Source of the DNA: Hormiphora californensis
Lineage: Eukaryota > Ctenophora > Tentaculata > Cydippida > Pleurobrachiidae
Length of the DNA stretch: 64,000 nt
Direction: 5' to 3'
Assembly: GCA_020137815.1 (NCBI GenBank)
Contig: CM035355.1
Coordinates: 6,863,097 to 6,927,096, forward strand
The position numbers and the translations under genes were made by a program. Positions 29,600 through 39,378 of this stretch are shown here, piece by piece (positions within the stretch are counted from its first letter, which is position 1; every line of letters begins with the position of its first letter). The notes beneath the pieces are model-generated. The model searched no databases and was not told the DNA's origin. It saw nothing but the letters and a program-made list of their open reading frames with translations.

Positions 29600-32500
29600 C
29601 GGTTATACGAAACATGTGGGTTGTTGTTTGTTGTTGTTGTATGTGCCTCCGCTTCCAATCCTCTACTTGTGATTTTATCCCGTCCGGCAGCCAGTTCCTC
29701 ACGCCCGAGAAGGACGGAGCTCAGGTTCCAGAGTTTCCTCTTTCCCCCGGGAGAGTTTTCTTCCTCCGTCTTATGTCCATGGTTTTGGAGATAAGGGTGG
29801 AATCGTCTCCCATAACTATCTTAACAGGTCCCATGAAGAGGACCGCACCAGCACTGTTTTCACATTGTGCCAGTCTCGGATATCTCCAGCGACCCTTGGT
29901 GAGTGGCATCTCAGCATTGATCGCTCTAGATGTGGCCTTGGCTAGGACAATTCGGACGCTCCATTGACTATGGCACCTTTGTAGATTTTGCGCTGCCAAC
30001 CTCTGATTTGTAATCAGTACTCCATGTGGGTTCATGGAACATCACTTTTTGTTCGTGATGCAGATGCAGCGTCCGGCCGTTCATGGGGTAGTTAGGGCAG
30101 GTTCCTTCCCAATTAACGGAACTCTGGCGTGTGAAATGTTTAGTGGGTTAGGTATCTATGTGCGTCACTCATAGAAATTTGTTTTGTAGCATGGGATAGT
30201 GGTTTGTTCTGTTTGTTGATCAGGTTTTTGTGGAGGCTTGTTTGTTGGTAGAGAGTGATGATGTTGGTTTGTTACCTTCATCGTTTGGGGGGTAATCGCC
30301 ATTTGGGAATCTCCTACGCTTCTCATGGACTTTTGAAGAAGCGTAGGTAGTAGCGAGGCTACTGGTTAGTGTAGTTTCTCCCTGTTGGGCTACGGAAACA
30401 CCCCTTGAGTTTATCTCGACCTCGGCGTGGGAATTTTGCCGAGAGTCGGTGGTAGCTAACCAGTTATGACCTAGCTTGTTAGACCTTTTATACCTGTCCA
30501 GAGGCTAGGTGGACAGAAGGTAGAGGGGGGCCAGTTGAGATTAGACCTCCTCCAGCCTGGACTTTTGCTGGAGGACGGGTTTTGGCCGGTATTTAGCCAT
30601 CTACTTTGGCCCAGTGCACAAGGCTGGGGAGATGGTGTAATACCGGCCGGGGGTATCTCTATTCAGAGAGAGATGAGTCATGAGCGGATTAGAGAAAGGA
30701 AGAGAGAAAAACACACCACCCAAGGAGGGCAGCTCTGTTTCCTTGGAGTGGTATGTGAGATGCTCCAGGCAGTTCAAGAGCTTCATGGTTTACCCCGGGG
30801 TATGCCGGGTCACCCCTGAAGATTCCCTGCCTGGTCTGTAGGACACTATTGCTATCTAAAAAAATAGACATTAGCCGCGGCCTGCATCTCAAGGGCGTGG
30901 GAAGGAATCTCACCCTCCACATGTGGGTGATTATCGATTAAGTAACACAAGCAACACAAGCTACAATTTCATGTCTCTAACTCATCAGGTGATGAACCAA
31001 AGACACGGCGTGCCTGGTGAAATTTTAACACGACCTAGCATGCGACGGGAAACCACCACTTGTACGTGGTAGCTGAGGGTCTACAGAATGGCGCTACGGT
31101 GCGGGAAAAAACATTCCATTCCCTAAAATCTTTTTTTTTTACTTTTATTTGATTTGGGTCAAAATTGGCTATATTAAACGTGGTCCCGAAAAATCCATAA
31201 TGACTTAGCACACGAAATATGTCACCCCCACCTATTTTTGCACGTAGAATCGATTGCCGTTGAAGTCGAATCTCTAAAATGACTTTAAAATGGTCAAAAG
31301 TTGATTTTTACCATTTTTTGGAGGTTTTTGGCCCCTAAACCATTGAAAACGTTGAGATAGGGATTTGAAACTAGTGCCAATCGTTAAAATGGTCATTTTT
31401 CTACCAAGAACCAAGTTTTCGTGTATATCCGATTTATGGTTAGATTTGGGCAAATTGTTGAAATCTGCCAACTAGGAGAACAGTAACTTGATTTTCTTGT
31501 TTTTTGGATTTTGGCATTTTTGACAAACTTCTGATTGAAATGGTCAATCGGGACCATGCTTAAGTTGTTTATGGGACAATTTTCGACTAAAATCCAAGAT
31601 TTCATACCAATCCAATAACAGATCGTTGATTTATAGAAAATTTAAGTAGGCAAAACGGTCAAAATGACAACTTTTCTTGCTTATTTTCACCGTTTTGCCT
31701 ACTTAAATTTTCTATAAATCAACGATCTGTTATTGGATTGGTATGAAATCTTGGATTTTAGTCGAAAATTGTCCCATAAACAACTTAAGCATGGTCCCGA
31801 TTGACCATTTCAATCAGAAGTTTGTCAAAAATGCCAAAATCCAAAAAACAAGAAAATCAAGTTACGGTTCTCCTAGTTGGCAGATTTCAACAATTTGCCC
31901 AAATCTAACCATAAATCGGATATACACGAAAACTTGGTTCTTGGTAGAAAAATGACCATTTTAACGATTGGCACTAGTTTCAAATCCCTATCTCAACGTT
32001 TTCAATGGTTTAGGGGCCAAAACCCTCCAAAAATGGTAAAAAATCAACTTTTGACCATTTTACAGTCATTTTAGAGATTTGACTTCAACGGCAATCGATT
32101 CTACGTGCAAAAATAGGTGGGGGTGACATATTTCGTGTGCTAAGTCATTATGGATTTTTCGGGACCACGTTTAATATAGCCAATTTTGACCCAAATCAAA
32201 TAAAAGTAAAAAAAAAGATTTTAGGGAATGGAATGTTTTTTCCCGCACCGTAGCGCCATTCTGTAGACCCTCAGCTACCACGTACAAGTGGTGGTTTCCC
32301 GTCGCATGATAGGTCGTGTTAAAATTTCACCAGGCACGCCGTGAAGACCCTGGGAATTTTAACAAATGCCGAGTGAGGGTATTGTTGCTTGGGATTTCCT
32401 TTGCTATGTTACTCTCTAACCAACTTACTCAAATCATTCCCGGAAATGGCCATTTCCACTCTTACTTTCACCCTTACTTTCACTCTCCAATCCTAGATAT

Positions 32501-35500
32501 TTAATTCCAACGTAGGAAAGAATTAATCGGCGTTTAAACAAATCAGATCTTACCTTATAAACTACCTCATCATTTCCTATACTGAGCGCCAGATCACCAG
32601 TTAGATGTTCTGTTGAGGCGGGGAAGTAGCACACCTCACATGTCCCATCCTCACCCGGCACAAGAGAGGGGATGTGACCTGGGGTGACTGTAAAGGGACG
32701 GGAGACTGCCAGAGTCACTGATGTTGCAATGTTTCCTGTTGGAATGTGGGGTTATGAGAGGGGGAGTAACAATCTTTATCAATAGAGAAAACATAATGTA
32801 CTCTCACACGACTACAGGGAAGTAATTTTGATATCTCCTTCTGGTATAGTGGGGGTAACCAGCTCAGTGGCTAATGCCTAAAAGTATAACGAACGAACGA
32901 ATATAATTTGTGTTAATTCATATTAACACACAAGTTACCAACCTGTGTTTCGGAAATTAACGATGATAGAATCGGGTTGCCCGGGAGATGTTTTGAATGC
33001 TAGACTGTGCTGATTGCTAGGTATCTGCAGTTTGTACTGTCCTACTGTCCCCCGAACGGGAATGGAGGAGAGAACCGCTCCATTGGGACAATCAACTGCC
33101 ACCTTAACAACACCTATACAGAAAAAGAATCAAACTAGATTCACCTCAATTTAGGTGCCACGCACAAACCCTCTCCGGTCTCCCAAAGGAGTCCGGTAAA
33201 TCGAGGAATCCAATTGGGACACACTAAAAATGAATATAATTTTTGCACTGTAATGCTCACCTGTACACTCAGTATACCGCTCGCAGGGGAAGAACTCAAG
33301 GTGTCCGACAGATACGGATCCAGGTGGTAGGCACACACTAAACACAGCAGTAGGGTATCGGGTACCCGGGTCACTCAGGGAGAACACCTCCAGACACTGA
33401 TCATTACATTCCAAGAACACCTTGAGTGGGAGCTCGTGTTTTGAGTTGTTTGTCAGTTCAAATGAGGCCTCCTTTGCGGCCACTTGAACCCCGTAGTTGA
33501 TGTGAGATGGCGAGACGGATAGAACGGGAAGTTCAGCTACCGCTGTGATCTTTGTTGATAGTTGTTGTGTTGGCAACATTCCAGAGATCACAGAATTAGC
33601 AGTTAATTGGACCGTTCCCACGCAGAGTCCGGGTTGCCTAGCAACCAGGGAGACTGGTAGTTCTTCCACGTAGTTTGGTTGGACAATTAACCTGTCTTTT
33701 GTTGTGAAACCAACCATTTTGGTTAGCCTTCGTCCACTGAGACAGCAAACTGCACCCAAAAATCAGTCATGTTTTCTATTTTTAGCACAAACTTCCGGGT
33801 TATTCCAACCGCACAAGGGCTCTTGAGGGTGTATGTGGGAGCTAGGGAGAGTTTTTTGTCTTCGTTTAACAATCGTTCCAGAATGGAATGGTTCTTCCGT
33901 ACGGGTGTCTGGCTAAAATCAGGGTGTTGATAGGCTGGATTATAGCTGTGTTTTGTGGGCGGAGACATCGTTTCATCAAAGTTGGGGTGGTGGATGATGA
34001 GTAGGGGATACGGTATCAGTTGAAATTTGGATGTGATTGTTTCAACTCATCATCATCGTCATCATGATATGTCAACTGGACCTCCGGTGACTGGATATCT
34101 GTCATTTCGGTCACTTGTAACTTCCTCATTTTGAATGAATGTGGTCGTTTGAAGTGTTCGTTGTCACCATGGTTACCACACAGCGACTCAGTTGTTATGG
34201 AGTTCTCTGGGTCCACAAATGGGACTGTATTGAGGGACCCCTGAGAAACTCTAGGAGAAACAGCAACAGGTTCAGTGGATGTGAGGTTAGTTGTTTTGTC
34301 GTTCAGGTAGCAGCTCTGGAATGCTTCACAAAGCGCTGTTTCGTCACCACGCTTATCTTCTGCTACCATAGTTGAAGGATCGACGTACAAGGTATTCTGG
34401 GTGTCTTCAATTGTAGACATAATTGAGTTTCCAATGTGTTCAGATTCTTGTTCTGCGTCACCGCTTGAAGAAGCTTCCTGAAAGTGGAGTTCTTCAGAGG
34501 AAGAGATAACAGAATGTGGGGTCGCCTTGGAAGTTTGTTCTTCCACGGTATCAAATGTCTGGGCATGTGGTGGTTGCTCTTCGGTGGTGTCAAGTTGCTC
34601 CCTGGAAGCCAGGATACCTTGGTTATCCTGATTGCCCGATGTCGCTTCAGGAGATGCAACTGATGCCTCCTCAGGAGATGCCTCGCCTGATGTCTCCTCA
34701 GCAGATGCAACAATTGTACTCTGATCCCCTTCCAACACATCCTCAACCTCGACATTAGCCTCAACCTCGTTGGTGGTTGCCTCTAACTCATCCTCTCCAT
34801 CATTATCTCCCCTATCAGCCAGTTGTACATTATCTTGATCACCCCCGCCTTGTTTCATTTGCTCCAACTCCCAATCCCCCAAATTATCAATGTCCTCATC
34901 TTGTAGAATCCAGGTATCCTGAAAAGTCTCCCCTCCACCGGAGTTCCCAGGTTCTTCTCAATAGCTGGTTTTGGGTGACCCAGATCGGGTGACATACACG
35001 GTGTAACACTATCCACAGGAAGTTTCCTCTCCCTCAGTGAGATAGAGTGAGGGAAAATGAGGGATTTCGATTGGCGGAGGAGTTTGTTGTGGAATGTTAT
35101 CATCTTGTATTCCTTCTTCAATTTGCATTGATGCCGGAGCGCTCAAGATCTTCCTGCAATCATCCGAACTCAAAACATCAGCCTCCTGCTGTTCTGTGCT
35201 ATGTCGTCTGATCAAAACATTCCTGTTGGTAATGACAAATCCAGGAATTGGGTCTAAAGGTTCCCGGTCTTCAGTTTCCCTACCAGCAGCAGCAACCTCC
35301 AAATGAGGCGGAGAGAAGATGTGCGGTCCGTGAGCTCCTTCAAATGCCTGCAGAAATATAGATAATAGAGGGTGGGCTTAAGAGCAAAATAAAGAAAGGT
35401 GGTGATGGTCGATGGATTAACAAAAGGACAAAATATGTTAGAACAATCAAAGAGGGACGATGAGCTGTAAAGGAAATATCGGATATCACACAGCATAAAG

Positions 35501-35961
35501 CTACGATAGTTTTGTGCAGTTAGGGCATGACGATGATCTCACGTGCATTGGATCTACCTTTTCTAGTTTCTTCTATCTCACTATCTCACATTTTACCGCA
35601 CTCAGCTGTTAGAAAACCATTGTCATGAATAAAACACGTAGAAATAGACTAGACTTAGTCTAGTAGTAGACTAACCTGCCCGTGACCCATGATAATGAAG
35701 TGACTATTACCTGCCCATGACCCATGATAATGAAGTGACTAACCTGCCCGTGACCCATGATAATGAAGTGACTATTACCTGCCCATGACCCATGATAATG
35801 AAGTGACTAACCTGCCCGTGACCCATGATAATGAAGTGACTATTACCTGCCCGTGACCCTAAAGAAATCCTCTTCCATTTCAGGTGGTTTCGCAGGTAGG
35901 ATGTATTTCCAGAGACTTCAAAGAACTCTCACCTTCACTACTGTTGATATTTGGCGGTACA
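24186..35961 (-). CDS. CEP192: CEP192/SPD-2 centrosome scaffold
   Basis: Pericentriolar scaffold needed for centriole duplication and spindle assembly. The C-terminal exons are well defined: 25119-24186, 25547-25426, 25969-25852, 27169-27014, 27429-27353, 27833-27579, 28543-28378 and 29110-28899, all GT-AG and joining in phase. They encode ASH/MSP-type beta-sandwich repeats with strong CEP192 matches (NTGRVTLLNRGCRAAFV, FTIPLSGHGGV, SALPEPFYLKYKEVLVQPGH). Further ASH exons lie at 32735-32554, about 33113-32942 and 33740-33260. The N-terminal part (about 33970-35350) is acidic and low in complexity. A candidate first exon starts with ATG in the 35880-35840 region. Frames break near 33740, 34925 and 35010, so the N-terminal model is incomplete. 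Exons between 29.2 and 32.5 kb were not resolved. Confidence 0.88.
25626..25798. mobile_element. Pogo/Tc1-like MITE, copy 1
   Basis: Perfect inverted ends CAGTCGGACCCCGATTTAG and its complement, flanked by TA on both sides, 173 bp, no coding capacity. The interior repeats CCCCGATTTAGTGG several times. A shorter relative is at 52154-52234. TA target and CAGT start are typical of Tc1/mariner-pogo elements; family is inferred. Confidence 0.85.
26223..26306 (-). ncRNA. tRNA-like sequence with Pol III boxes and terminator
   Basis: The minus strand has a full A box (TGGCCTAGCGG) and B box (GGTTCGAATCC) at tRNA spacing, an anticodon-arm-like stem (CTCGC/GCGGG), and a run of eight T about 15-20 bases after the tRNA-like body. 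The 5' and 3' acceptor strands do not pair, so a functional tRNA is unlikely. It is best read as a tRNA pseudogene or the head of a short tRNA-derived SINE that could still be transcribed by Pol III. It lies in a CEP192 intron. Confidence 0.65.
27960..28009. repeat. Near-perfect short palindrome in CEP192 intron
   Basis: Arms AAATTGAAACAACTTATTTCC and its complement flank a short centre (AAACCC). It would form a stable hairpin. No wider repeat family noted. Confidence 0.75.
29383..29437. repeat. Perfect palindrome in CEP192 intron
   Basis: Arms of about 25 bases (GCTCTTTGGTTAGACACCTA and its exact complement) meet with almost no loop. Such a loop-free palindrome is normally unstable, so it may be young or part of a small hairpin element. 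Confidence 0.85.
31004..32343. mobile_element. 1.34-kb near-perfect palindromic foldback element with AAGA flanks
   Basis: Two arms of about 655 bases are inverted copies of each other with only a few mismatches, around a spacer of about 28 bases centred near 31673. Ends are CACGGCGTGCCTGGTG and its complement. AAGA abuts both ends (31000-31003 and 32344-32347), consistent with a 4-bp target-site duplication. Open frames on the arms are mirror copies and show no transposase similarity. It lies in an unresolved CEP192 intron region. The structure fits a foldback-type or long-inverted-repeat non-autonomous DNA transposon; superfamily unassigned. Confidence 0.9.
35690..35862. repeat. Minisatellite that repeats a splice-donor-like junction
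   Basis: About five units of roughly 35 bases; on the minus strand each reads GGGTCACGGGCAG followed by GTTAGTCACTTC or GTAATAGTCAC. The first unit on that strand overlaps the donor of the putative first CEP192 exon (ACGGGCAG|GTAATAG), so each unit is a copy of that exon-intron boundary. Confidence 0.8.
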
Positions 35962-36398
35962 CTGAAATAACAGGAGTTAGTATCAGCCTCAGATGAACCC
36001 TAACAGTGTTAATGATTATGGCGACAATCGATTGTATAAATTCAATGAAAGAAACTCGATTACTTTTCTTGAAACGTTGTGTCTTGCTCCTGTATCCATC
36101 CTTCTGGTTTCCTCTTTTTCACGACTGTCGAAGAAGCGATAGGATGATGATCAAACTCTCCTTCGCCACTCATTACTTCATTGCTACAGTGTGAAAATGA
36201 TAATTTCGAAAATGTTCGACCACCTCTAGTCTATACGTTCACTATAATAATAATAATAATAATAATAAAAATGACAGTTTATATCCCGCACTGACACAGT
36301 TTTAATTACAGACAACTCGTTTTCCTTCATTTGAAAGGGACTGCAGCAGACTGCCTGCTCCTAGCACGGTTCTCTGATAACGGTGAATTAGTCGGGAA
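35962..36398. other. Spacer upstream of CEP192
   Basis: No gene seen. It contains an (ATA)n run at about 36244-36268. Confidence 0.6.
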
Positions 36399-36959
36399 CT
36401 ATCCCACTTGGATAACATTGTTACGGATAAAATAGCAGCCGTCTGGATCTTCTAGTCGTATCCGTTTCAAAGTGGACCTGAGAGCTTTTTGCTCCTTCAG
36501 TTCAGAGGGCGTTAGATCCGGAGATAGATAAACAGCCGAAAACTGTTTGGAGTCTTTGAGGTTTCGTGCTTTTTTGAGAAGCGCCAGGAGAGTCGCTCTC
36601 CTCTCCAGGGATACTAAGAGCGGTCTAGGACGCTTCTCATTTCTTTCCCCGATGCGTTTTATCGTTGTCACTTTCGGTTTCTCTTGCAGTTCCTCAAAAA
36701 GTTCGTCTAAAGTAGTTTTAGCTACTCTATCGGTTGTTTCTTGGAGACCAAACACAATCAGGTTCTTCTCTCTTCCGGGCTGTTGGACGGGAGTAGGGTG
36801 GTGCGACGTTAGTGGTTTTACCACTTTAGGGGAGGTTGCAGCACAATTCTGTGCAAGCACAGAAGAGTAGGCTTTCACCTTCTTCACCGAAGTTGACACT
36901 GCACTTAGTTGTTGCTTTTGGGCTTCAATAACAATAACAATAACAATAACATTATACAT
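36399..36959 (-). mobile_element. LINE-type ORF1 remnant
   Basis: An open frame ending at 36399 encodes residues like those of ORF1 proteins of non-LTR retrotransposons: EKNLIVFGLQE, then KARNLKDSKQFSAVYLSPDLT and a basic KEQKALRSTLKR segment. The N-terminal VIVIVIVIEAQ comes from an AATAAC microsatellite, so the true start is unknown. No reverse transcriptase follows downstream on that strand. It is a fragment of a retrotransposon, not a host gene. Confidence 0.7.
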
Positions 36960-37718
36960 ATTTAAATCGCTTTTGAGCTATATAATGCTATTCTCGATCA
37001 GCTTAAACAGCGTCCTCTCGATAATAGCAAGCTTTCTAAAGCGCTTCATCGCTAAAATAACCTATAGACATTCGTCCTCGTCGTCATAGATAATAAATTA
37101 TATAAAAATAAAAACGGACTTAGATAATTAATAAATAAGATACAAAAGACAGACTGAACACCGATGGACACACAAATACATGCAACACACACACACACGT
37201 CATACACATACAAATTCATACAAACACAAGCAAGTACTTAACATACGAACAATTAAGCACACAACCAAATTCACCAACGTCCAACGGAGTCCAGAGATAA
37301 TCAACCCTACCACATACTGAACAAAATACCGAAATAAACGCTAATTGAGTGTTGTCCTCATTACTTTAGTTCATTGTGACTAGGACTCGCTTTGTCTTGG
37401 ATTATTATTATCATGGTTATTGGTTATCATGGAGGAATATCAGTTTCACACTTAGGAGATATCATGTAGGATTTCAGGATTTAGGAATTTACTTTAGGTC
37501 TTTTAGTTCTGAAAATAGGGTGCTCTGGAGGGGGTTAATCTTCATAGTAGAAGCCTCCAAGAGCAATATAGCACTGTGAATTGCGTAGCCAAGACTACAC
37601 AATTCACAGTCCCATTGTGTGAGAAGTCAACTGTACACGTCAAACAGTTGCCAAAAGGCGTATCTACAAGTAAGTCAGTGTCTAGATCTGTCATGGGTGG
37701 GGATTCTTTTTTTTATTC
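36960..37718. other. AT-rich spacer
   Basis: No gene seen. Simple repeats (CACACA near 37190) and a short inverted repeat near 37568-37610 (AGCACTGTGAATTG / CAATTCACAGT-like) are present. Confidence 0.55.
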
Positions 37719-38165
37719 TCACACACACTTTGCCGTTTGCTGAAGCTCAATCACGCTAAGACGGTGGCGATCAAGTTCTTCTTTGCATTCACGTAGTTGC
37801 TTCTCGAGTTTTTCTGCGCTGATAACATTTTCAAAATTGTTCATTGTTGCTCTGGCAAGTTTCATACTGGAGAGATAAATACGCGAAGTAGCCTCAATAA
37901 TTTCATTCGCAGTTAAATCCTTGAGACAGTGACTGAAGTACGAACCCCAGTTATTGCAAGGGGAAGCTACACTGTCGTTGGTTAACATTGAGTCGGGTGC
38001 AGCTTGGATCGATTTATAACATTGAATAAACTGATCCGATGTGATACTCGTCGTGTTGGGATCATCAGCAGAGTTCAACCAGTAAACTTCAGAAACAAAG
38101 TCGTTTACTGTCTCTTCCAATCGTTTTATCGCAGGGTTATCGCCCTCGTACTTCGTTTCTGACAT
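37719..38165 (-). CDS. Uncharacterised 148-residue protein with C-terminal coiled coil
   Basis: The frame from the ATG at 38165 encodes MSETKYEGDNP... and ends QTAKCV. The last 35 residues (SAEKLEKQLRECKEELDRHRLSVIELQQ) show heptad spacing for a coiled coil. The middle has regular hydrophobic residues suggesting helices (FIQCYKSIQ, LTANEIIEATSRIYLSSMKLA). I do not recognise the family; a small subunit of a larger complex is conceivable but unsupported. The open frame extends upstream to a splice-acceptor-like TTTTTACAG at 38345, so an earlier exon is possible. Codon use looks like real coding sequence. Confidence 0.6.
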   Translation of the reverse strand: MSETKYEGDNPAIKRLEETVNDFVSEVYWLNSADDPNTTSITSDQFIQCYKSIQAAPDSMLTNDSVASPCNNWGSYFSHCLKDLTANEIIEATSRIYLSSMKLARATMNNFENVISAEKLEKQLRECKEELDRHRLSVIELQQTAKCV

Positions 38166-38510
38166 TATCAACGTTTCGTTTTTCTGCCCTTTGGGGCTCA
38201 AATTAATTTGTTTAAAGTAGTGTTGACCCAATCTGAGCGCCGCCACTCGCCGGACAGTACCTTCAGGTTTTAACCGAAACAGTTGAGTCGTTAGAGCCCT
38301 ATTAATGCAGGGTATTTTTGGCAGAAGGCACCTGTAAAAACACACAGATCCTGACTTCGCTTAAAAAAAATTAAAAACGCGGTGGCGCGACATTTTTTTA
38401 AAGAAATTTAATATATATAATTTATTTTGGCCAGTTGAATTTACTGTGCCGCGCACATTAAACGCGCAAAACATTCGCGCGCGGTTAGATTTCATATTTT
38501 GAAGAATGGT

Positions 38511-38972
38511 AAAGTCCATTTTTATTCAACTGTTCACCCTCCAACTCGTGCGCGTGCGATATTTTAATTTAATGTCCATTTTTTTTCAACTGTTCACCCC
38601 CCAAAGTCGTGCGCGGAATTGTTTTGCGCGTCTATCACATGTTAACGTGTAGCGCGCGCAGCGTAAATTAAAATATTGCACGCGCACGAGTTGGAGGGTG
38701 AACAGTTGAATAAAAATGGACTTTACGCTGCGCGCGCTACACGTTAACATGTGATAGACGCGCAAAACAATTCCGCGCACGACTTTGGGGGGTGAACAGT
38801 TGAAAAAAAATGGAGTATAAAGTCGGATTTTTTGAAACTGTCACCCCCAAATGACCGTGCATGTGAAATTTATCAATTTTGACGCGCGCACCACACGTTA
38901 ACATGTGATGTGACGCGCAAAAACATTCCGTGCACGAAAAGGGGGGTGACAGTTTCAAAAAATCCGACTTTA
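38511..38972. repeat. Interlocked inverted repeats
   Basis: Segment A (38511-38572) is inverted at 38663-38725, and segment B (38576-38668) is inverted at 38722-38813, in the order A-B-A'-B'. The arms are nearly exact. A third pair (about 38819-38850 and 38940-38972) follows directly. All share a theme of GCGCGC, CACATGTTAACGTGT and AACTGTTCACCC. The pattern suggests nested insertion of related hairpin elements. Confidence 0.85.
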
Positions 38973-39148
38973 TTGAAGATGTTTGCGTTGAATTAAGAAT
39001 ACTAAATTTGTATACATATTTGTAATAAAATATGAACATATCAAGGCAGTGTTTGAAGTATAAAGAGGCAGAGCTAGAGGCTGGACTATGGAGACGGGAA
39101 TGTACTTGTAGTAATCACCAGGTGATTACTACAAGTACAGGTGATTCA

Positions 39149-39206
39149 CCTGTCAGAGCATTGGCGGAGCGCGCGAGAACTGTGGTCAGAGCATTGGCCT
39201 GACAGG
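39149..39206. repeat. Dispersed hairpin repeat family 1, copy near NUDCD3
   Basis: Reads CCTGTCAGAGCATTGGCGG, then CGCGCGAGAACTGTGGTCAG, then CATTGGCCTGACAGG, very close to the 2283 copy although 37 kb away. A 22-base hairpin (TACTTGTAGTAATCACC and complement) lies just upstream. Confidence 0.75.
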
Positions 39207-39378
39207 TAATCACACGAGTAGCTACTAATTGACTAGCCAAGAAACTCAGGCAACCGATTTTGAATTAGTACAGTTCCTTGCTAATACACCCTGTTTTTAG
39301 GCGAGTCTCACTCAGTTCAAACTAATTAGTCCTTCACGAATTATCTAACTCGACGGGAATTATCAAGGAACTATTATA

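Noticed and set aside
29721-30035. Minus-strand open frame in the CEP192 region considered as an ASH exon
   Set aside because: Residues do not align convincingly with the missing CEP192 segment and junction phases could not be fixed.
31274-32074. Mirror-image open frames of 65-70 residues on both strands
   Set aside because: They are the two arms of the palindrome read in opposite directions; no protein similarity.
35690-35862. CRISPR-like direct repeats
   Set aside because: Units are contiguous without unique spacers, in an animal genome, and derive from a splice junction.
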